From: Hongsoonwoonella zoysiae
Lineage (GTDB): Bacteria > Pseudomonadota > Alphaproteobacteria > Rhizobiales > Stappiaceae
Assembly: GCF_013266695.1 (NCBI RefSeq)
Contig: NZ_JABRXF010000001.1
Coordinates: forward strand, 1,057,236 to 1,121,235
Direction of reading: 5' to 3'
DNA: 64,000 bases
The notes under the pieces were generated by a model that saw only the letters and a program-made list of their open reading frames with translations, was not told the DNA's origin and ran no database searches. Below are positions 59,592 through 64,000 of the stretch, one piece after another (positions within the stretch are counted from its first letter, which is position 1; each line of letters opens with the position of its first letter). Position numbers and translations under genes: made by a program.

Positions 59592-61073
59592 TCAGGCATT
59601 CGATGCCGAATGCGGGCGGAAGGCCACGACCGTCAGATCGTCGAGACGGGGTTCGTTGCGCGAATAATCGTTCAGCCGGGATTCGAGCGTGTTCAGGATT
59701 TCCCGCAGGCTTTGCGTGGCGTGGGTTTCTATCAGCTTCATCGTCCGCCTGTAGCCGAATGCGATGCGCTTTTTTCCGCCGATCTGGTCAGTCAGGCCGT
59801 CGCTCAACATGAAAAGCGAGGAATTCTCGCCGATCTCAAGAGCGGTTTCGGTAAAGCGCGGCGATTTGCGAGTGTCCGGATATCCGAGGCTTATTCTGTC
59901 GCCCTTTATGCGCTCCACCTTTCCGTCCTTCAAATGCAGAAGGGAAAGCCGCGCACCGGCGAATACCGCCTTGCCGGTCGCGGCATCGATCTGGCAGATC
60001 GCGGCATCCATGCCGTCGTTCGACGAGGCCTCTTTCGTATCCTGGTTGAGAAGGCCGCGGGTCAGGTCGCTCAACAACGTCAGGATCGTTCCCGGCGTCA
60101 GGCTTTCGTTTTCGGTAAAGATCCGCTCAAGCGTGGCAATGGCGAGCATTGTCATGAAGCCGCCCGGAACGCCATGGCCCGTGCAGTCGAGGAGCGCGAC
60201 CGTCGTTCGTTTCCCGCTGGAAAAGATCCAGTAGATATCGCCGCCGACAAGGTCGCGCGGCTGCCAGATAACGGCGGCTTCGCTGAACGCCGCCGCGATC
60301 TGTTCCTGTGTGGGCAGCAAGCCCCGCTGAATGCGGGTGGCATATGTCACGCTGTCCAGAATGGCCTTGTGCGCCTCCCGGATTTCGCTCACCCGCTCGA
60401 CCTCCCGGTCAAGCATCATGTTGTAGCTTGCCACCACCTTTCCGATTTCGTCCTCTGCCCTGTAATCGACTTTCTGCGGATCCCCGTGCCGCTCAAAGCT
60501 TTCGATGGCGCCCAGCATGAGAGAGAGGGGGCGGTTTATGAACCAGAGGAAAGCGGCGACACCGGCAAGCGTCAGCGCAAGGCCGCCTGCAACGCCGAGC
60601 GCCACCAGCACGAGAAATTCATTGCGCAGGTCCATCGCCAGCTTGTCGGGATCGATCCGCACATGCATTCGAGCATCCTTGCCCACAAGGGGAAGGGGCA
60701 CTTCGAGCGACCGGCCGGTTTTCTGGATGCGCGTGCAGCCGATAACGGGCCATGAAGCGGCCGGCGCCTCGTTTGCGGCAATATGCAGGTCAGCGCAGAT
60801 GACATAGTAGAAGGCGGCGAAGATCGACAGCAGCTCGCGCGCTTCTGCCGGTTCGCCCCTCTGCGCGAGCCATGCGGCGGGACCGGCGACGCGGTTCGAG
60901 ATCGTAGCGATTTCGGCCGCAATCTCGCCGGTCTGTTCCGCTTGTCGTTGCTGGTAGTAGAAGGTAAGGATCAGGGAATTGAGCGCGACGCCAATCAGGA
61001 TCGTCGCCAGGATATACTTGAAGAATATCCGGCGGCGCACGAGCCTTGCAACTCCCGCTGCCGGCACTTTCAC
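59592..61073 (-). CDS. SiaA-like membrane PP2C phosphatase
   Basis: 493 aa. Topology: membrane helix 17-40, periplasmic loop about 41-151, helix 152-178, HAMP-like linker about 179-232, then a SpoIIE-type PP2C domain (about 245-490). The metal Asp residues are in LVGGDIYWIFSSGKRTTVALLDCTGHGVPGG (Asp279, Asp296) and in SLFMLSDGLTDQ and LDDLTVVAF. In Pseudomonas SiaA dephosphorylates SiaC and so activates the output enzyme. The mature architecture matches SiaA; the name is inference from the gene neighbourhood. It lies 5 bp after the small secreted protein gene. Confidence 0.88.
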   Translation of the reverse strand: MKVPAAGVARLVRRRIFFKYILATILIGVALNSLILTFYYQQRQAEQTGEIAAEIATISNRVAGPAAWLAQRGEPAEARELLSIFAAFYYVICADLHIAANEAPAASWPVIGCTRIQKTGRSLEVPLPLVGKDARMHVRIDPDKLAMDLRNEFLVLVALGVAGGLALTLAGVAAFLWFINRPLSLMLGAIESFERHGDPQKVDYRAEDEIGKVVASYNMMLDREVERVSEIREAHKAILDSVTYATRIQRGLLPTQEQIAAAFSEAAVIWQPRDLVGGDIYWIFSSGKRTTVALLDCTGHGVPGGFMTMLAIATLERIFTENESLTPGTILTLLSDLTRGLLNQDTKEASSNDGMDAAICQIDAATGKAVFAGARLSLLHLKDGKVERIKGDRISLGYPDTRKSPRFTETALEIGENSSLFMLSDGLTDQIGGKKRIAFGYRRTMKLIETHATQSLREILNTLESRLNDYSRNEPRLDDLTVVAFRPHSASNA

Positions 61074-61078
61074 GGGCC

Positions 61079-61456
61079 CTACTTGCCGAGCTTGGAGATC
61101 GCGCCCTGAACGGCCTGGCGGTTGTCCATGATCAACTGGACGACCTTGTACTGGTCATCGATGCGGCGGACGAGAAAGTCGGCATTGATGGACTTCCCCG
61201 CGTCGTCGATCATCTCCGAGCAGACGAAATAGTCATCCCCCATGGTGACGATAAAGGGATGAACATTTGCGGGGTAAACGGTTTTTAAAACGCCTTCCTT
61301 GGTGTCGACATAGCTGTATCCGCCGTCAACCAGGATCGATTCAGTGAATTGCAACATTGCTGATTGCAACTCAACCTGAAATTCGGTGCTGAGTTCTTCT
61401 GATTTAACCGGAAAAATCGCCAACCAAGCGAAGACGAGGAGTGCGAACATTCTCAT
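61079..61456 (-). CDS. Small secreted protein upstream of the SiaA-like gene
   Basis: 125 aa from ATG 61456 (ATG 61471 is also in frame). The first ~20 residues (MRMFALLVFAWLAIFPVKSEE) are a signal peptide. The remainder is a soluble mixed-fold domain with SILVDGGYSYVDTKEGVLKTVYPANVHPF and a single late cysteine; no family recognised, though some such proteins are annotated as DUF-type periplasmic. It is first in the minus-strand transcript with the phosphatase, so a periplasmic ligand or sensor for it is plausible. Confidence 0.75.
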   Translation of the reverse strand: MRMFALLVFAWLAIFPVKSEELSTEFQVELQSAMLQFTESILVDGGYSYVDTKEGVLKTVYPANVHPFIVTMGDDYFVCSEMIDDAGKSINADFLVRRIDDQYKVVQLIMDNRQAVQGAISKLGK

Positions 61457-61471
61457 TTCTACGACCCTCAC

Positions 61472-61586
61472 GTCTTAGACTGTTTTTTATGTTATCATTT
61501 TCTTTCATGCACGGCGAGCTTGGAATTGGCCGACGCTGCGGACAGCAACTTGTTTACGCGCGCAATATCCGACCCGGAGTACGCGA
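61472..61586. promoter_or_regulatory. Divergent promoter region of the sia-like locus
   Basis: 115 bp separate the two transcripts. It contains an AT-rich stretch (about 61482-61508) fitting for overlapping -10 elements, but I could not assign a clear -35/-10 pair. The GGAG ribosome site of siaB lies at its right end. Confidence 0.4.
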
Positions 61587-62153
61587 ATGCTTGCAAGTGA
61601 ACTTTACGGGTTGAGAAAGGATTTGCGTGAGCGCGGAATAGTCTTCGCCTATAGCGGCTATGTGACTGAAAACGTCCTGAGCGGCGTGGGCGATGCGCTG
61701 AAGAAGAAACTTGCCATCGAGGATGCGGATACGCGGACCATCCGCAGCGTTTTTGCCGTTTTCGTGGAGCAGATGCAAAACATCATCCGCTATTCGGTGG
61801 AGCAGCTCCCGCCTCCCGACATTCCGGAAGCGCAGGAACACCCTGCTGAATTGCGCTATGGGATTCTGACGATCGGGCAGGAAGGGGCGGACTACGTCGT
61901 TCATGCCGGTAACCTTGTGAGAACGTCCGACGTGCCGCGCATGCGCGAGCGGCTTTCCGCCATTCAGGCGATGAATCGCGAACAGTTGAAATTCGCCTAC
62001 AAGGAACAGCTGCGCAGCGGCCCGGGCGAGAACAGCAAGGGCGCGGGCATCGGCTTCATCGAGATCGCCAGGCGCGCTTCGAGCCCGATCGAGTTCGATT
62101 TCATGAATATCGACGGGAAGCTCGCCTTCTTCGCGTTGAAAGCTAAGATCTGA
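61587..62153 (+). CDS. SiaB-family protein kinase (DUF6272)
   Basis: 188 aa; GGAG precedes ATG 61587. The order of helices and strands and the motifs ELYGLRKDLRERGIVFAYSGYVTENVL, VFAVFVEQMQNIIRYS and KGAGIGFIEIARRASSPIEFDF match the SiaB family, with a degenerate GHKL ATPase fold; NIIRYS corresponds to the N-box and KGAGIGFIEIAR to the glycine lid. In Pseudomonas SiaB phosphorylates SiaC. It lies 12 bp before the SiaC-like gene. Confidence 0.87.
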   Translation: MLASELYGLRKDLRERGIVFAYSGYVTENVLSGVGDALKKKLAIEDADTRTIRSVFAVFVEQMQNIIRYSVEQLPPPDIPEAQEHPAELRYGILTIGQEGADYVVHAGNLVRTSDVPRMRERLSAIQAMNREQLKFAYKEQLRSGPGENSKGAGIGFIEIARRASSPIEFDFMNIDGKLAFFALKAKI

Positions 62154-62165
62154 GCGGGGGTGGAT

Positions 62166-62555
62166 ATGGAAAATCTCGAGATTCCAGCCTCGACGCGCAC
62201 GCCCGCAGTTGCGTTCGACTTTGCCAGGCACCACCTCAAGATCAGTGGAGAATCCTATCCCGAGGACGTGACGAGCTTCTACACACCCTTGTTCGATGCG
62301 CTCGATATTTATCTGGAGGGGCGCGTGGATGGCTCATGCCGGTTCGATTTCGAGCTGATCTACTTCAACTCGAGTAGCGCCAAGGCGATCATGATGCTGA
62401 TGGAAAAGCTGGATGAGGCGGCGAAAGCCGGCATGAACGTCGATGTCCACTGGTTCTACGACCCGCAGGACGAGACGATGCACGAACTGGGCGAGGAATT
62501 CGGCGAAGATCTTCAGCATGCCGCATTTCACCTCGAGAGCATTCCACGCCGATGA
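62166..62555 (+). CDS. SiaC-family regulatory protein (DUF1987)
   Basis: 129 aa from ATG 62166. DUF1987 pattern: TRTPAVAFDFARHHLKISGESYPEDVTSFYTPLFDALDIYL and FDFELIYFNSSSAKAIMMLMEKLDEAA. The phosphosite in Pseudomonas SiaC is a Thr (T68) in the matching strand; here the tract is NSSS (Ser69-Ser71), so phosphorylation would fall on a serine. SiaC acts as a phospho-switch that binds the output enzyme when dephosphorylated. Its stop overlaps the cyclase start (ATGA), showing tight coupling. Confidence 0.87.
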   Translation: MENLEIPASTRTPAVAFDFARHHLKISGESYPEDVTSFYTPLFDALDIYLEGRVDGSCRFDFELIYFNSSSAKAIMMLMEKLDEAAKAGMNVDVHWFYDPQDETMHELGEEFGEDLQHAAFHLESIPRR

Positions 62556-63622
62556 CGACCGACGATCTGTTCGCCAGGGAAGAAAAGGTTATCGCCGCGG
62601 CGGAAAGCCGGCTCGCCGAAAATCCGCCTGATGATGGGGAAAACCGCGCTGCCTTCGAAAGGCTGCTTTCCGAATACCGCAAGCTCTTCAAGACGACCCG
62701 GCGAATGATGCGCCTGAGCGACCGCAACGAGCGCGAACTCAACGCATTGGCCGAGCAGCGCCAGAAGGCGGCCGACGAAATCTCTCGCAAGAACCACGAG
62801 TTGGAAGCGCTTTCGGTAAAGCTGTCCAAATACCTTTCGCCGCAGGTCTATGGATCGATCTTTTCGGGCCAGCAGGAGGTGAAGCTTGCAAGCCGGCGCG
62901 AGAAGCTGACGGTGCTTTTTTCCGATATCGCCGGCTTCACCGAACTGACAGACAAGATGGAATCAGAGGATCTCACCCTCCTCCTCAACCAGTATCTGAC
63001 CGAAATGTCGCGCGTCGCGCTCGAATTCGGGGCGACGATCGACAAATACATCGGCGACGCGATCATGATTTTCTTCGGCGATCCGGAAACGCGCGGCGTG
63101 CGCGAGGATGCGCTCGCCTGCGTGAAAATGGCGATCGCCATGCAGGCGCGCCTGCAGGACCTTCAGGGCGAGTGGCACGACCAGGGTCTTCGCGAAGCGC
63201 TTGCCTGCCGTATCGGCATCAACACCGGCTATTGCACGGTTGGCAATTTCGGCAGCGAAGACCGCATGGACTATACGATCATCGGCGGCGCGGTGAACGT
63301 CGCCTCGCGCCTTGAGCATGAAGCGGGCGCCGGCGAGATCTATATTTCCTATGAAACCTACGCCCATATCCGTGACGAGGTGGAATGCGAGGAAATCGGC
63401 TCGCTGCGGGTCAAGGGCGTCGCCTATCCCGTCACCGTCTACCGGGTGGTGGGGCTTGCGGGCGAGGCCGAACGCTCCCGCAGGATCGTTGCCGACAGTC
63501 CCCATTTCCGCATGCATATGGAGCCTGAAAGAATGGGCCCGGACGAGCGGGAGGAAAGTGCCGCGCTCCTGCGCAGGGCCCTCGCTGCGCTGGGCGAGCA
63601 GGCGGGAAAAGAACATCCGTAA
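62552..63622 (+). CDS. Class III adenylate cyclase with N-terminal coiled coil
   Basis: 356 aa. Residues 31-95 form a heptad-like coiled coil; a cyclase domain follows (about 112-300). Metal Asp125 (FSDIAGFTEL) and Asp169 (KYIGDAIMIFFG) are present. Lys165 and Asp240 (MDYTIIGGAVN) are the purine-specifying pair of adenylate cyclases, and Asn249 and Arg253 (NVASRLE) are the catalytic pair, so ATP to cAMP is predicted. It occupies the position of the diguanylate cyclase siaD in Pseudomonas; the coiled coil is where SiaC would dock. No membrane helix. Confidence 0.9.
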   Translation: MTTDDLFAREEKVIAAAESRLAENPPDDGENRAAFERLLSEYRKLFKTTRRMMRLSDRNERELNALAEQRQKAADEISRKNHELEALSVKLSKYLSPQVYGSIFSGQQEVKLASRREKLTVLFSDIAGFTELTDKMESEDLTLLLNQYLTEMSRVALEFGATIDKYIGDAIMIFFGDPETRGVREDALACVKMAIAMQARLQDLQGEWHDQGLREALACRIGINTGYCTVGNFGSEDRMDYTIIGGAVNVASRLEHEAGAGEIYISYETYAHIRDEVECEEIGSLRVKGVAYPVTVYRVVGLAGEAERSRRIVADSPHFRMHMEPERMGPDEREESAALLRRALAALGEQAGKEHP

Positions 63623-63663
63623 TTGCTCCGCAACGTAAACCGTCGCAAGCTGCGGGACATCGG

Positions 63664-64000
63664 ATGGCCGCAACGACAGGCGGAGTGGTGGAGATGGCGG
63701 AGCTTTCCTTCTTCGGTGCGGCGGGCACGGTTACGGGTTCCTGCTCTCAGGTGCAAACCGGAAACTGCCGTTTCCTGATCGACTGCGGCATGTTCCAGGG
63801 CAACCGTTCGGTGCGGGAATTGAACGCCAAACCGTTCCCTTTCGACGCCGCCTCGCTCGATTTCGTTATCCTGACGCACGCGCATATCGACCATACCGGC
63901 CTCGTGCCGAAGTTGATCCATCACGGCTTTCGCGGGCCGATCTACACGACGCCGGCGACGCGTGACCTGCTGGAGTTCATGCTGCCGGACTCCGCCTCCA
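63664..64000 (+). CDS. MBL-fold RNA-processing-type hydrolase, 5' part
   Basis: At least 112 codons, cut by the window end. ATG 63694 is an alternative start just before the family opening AELSFFGAAGTVTGSCSQVQTG. The CPSF73/beta-CASP branch of metallo-beta-lactamases is shown by FLIDCGMFQGNR and the zinc motif LTHAHIDHTGLVPKL (HxHxDH). Such proteins are RNA exo/endonucleases or related hydrolases. It lies 41 bp after the cyclase, so co-transcription with the sia-like locus is possible. Confidence 0.85.
   Translation, partial: MAATTGGVVEMAELSFFGAAGTVTGSCSQVQTGNCRFLIDCGMFQGNRSVRELNAKPFPFDAASLDFVILTHAHIDHTGLVPKLIHHGFRGPIYTTPATRDLLEFMLPDSAS

Overview
The window looks like a chromosomal segment of a GC-rich alphaproteobacterium, most likely of the order Hyphomicrobiales (Rhizobiales). 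This is inferred from gene order: accA, rpmB, cobT-cobS, a J-domain gene, bolA, a CorC-like gene, aroB-aroK and xerD in one neighbourhood, and acnA beside ccmABCDG. Supporting signs are aerobic cobaltochelatase subunits, an ethylmalonyl-CoA pathway enzyme, three YkuD L,D-transpeptidases and mostly 4-bp-overlap operons. I cannot name the genus. I see no rRNA, tRNA, CRISPR array, prophage or insertion-sequence transposase. About 62 protein genes are called, and one more runs off the right edge.

Layout. 1-12 kb: exported pentapeptide protein, small L,D-transpeptidase, patatin plus 3-hydroxybutyrate dehydrogenase, two paralogous membrane proteins, ispG-pdxK-DUF429 operon, lipoprotein L,D-transpeptidase, accA, DUF3108. 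12-25 kb: rpmB with its own promoter and terminator, queuosine-precursor transporter, the cobS-cobT-phytase-like operon, J-domain protein, bolA, CorC-like transporter, aroK-aroB, xerD and an unrecognised protein. 24.6-28 kb: mesaconyl-CoA hydratase divergent from a bicarbonate uptake cluster (SbtA-like permease, PII-like protein, beta-carbonic anhydrase). 28-35 kb: acnA divergent from ccmABCDG, then DUF1223. 35-40 kb: CDF transporter and nitrogen cluster (glnK, two ammonium transporters) with a sigma-54-type promoter. 40-58 kb: mixed housekeeping genes, including a large L,D-transpeptidase, a soluble hybrid histidine kinase, gluQ, an AlkA-type glycosylase, an AsnC regulator divergent from a class V aminotransferase, and a DEAD-box helicase.

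59.6-63.6 kb holds the most striking system. A membrane PP2C phosphatase (SiaA-like) follows a small secreted protein and is divergent from a SiaB-like kinase, a SiaC-like DUF1987 protein and a class III nucleotide cyclase. In Pseudomonas the SiaABC switch drives a GGDEF diguanylate cyclase (SiaD). Here the output position holds a coiled-coil cyclase whose residues predict ATP as substrate, so the same switch would control cAMP.

Non-coding features include a 266-bp element bounded by 32-bp inverted repeats (29/32 identical), a 35-bp motif present twice, palindromic intergenic repeats, five intrinsic terminators and two promoters.
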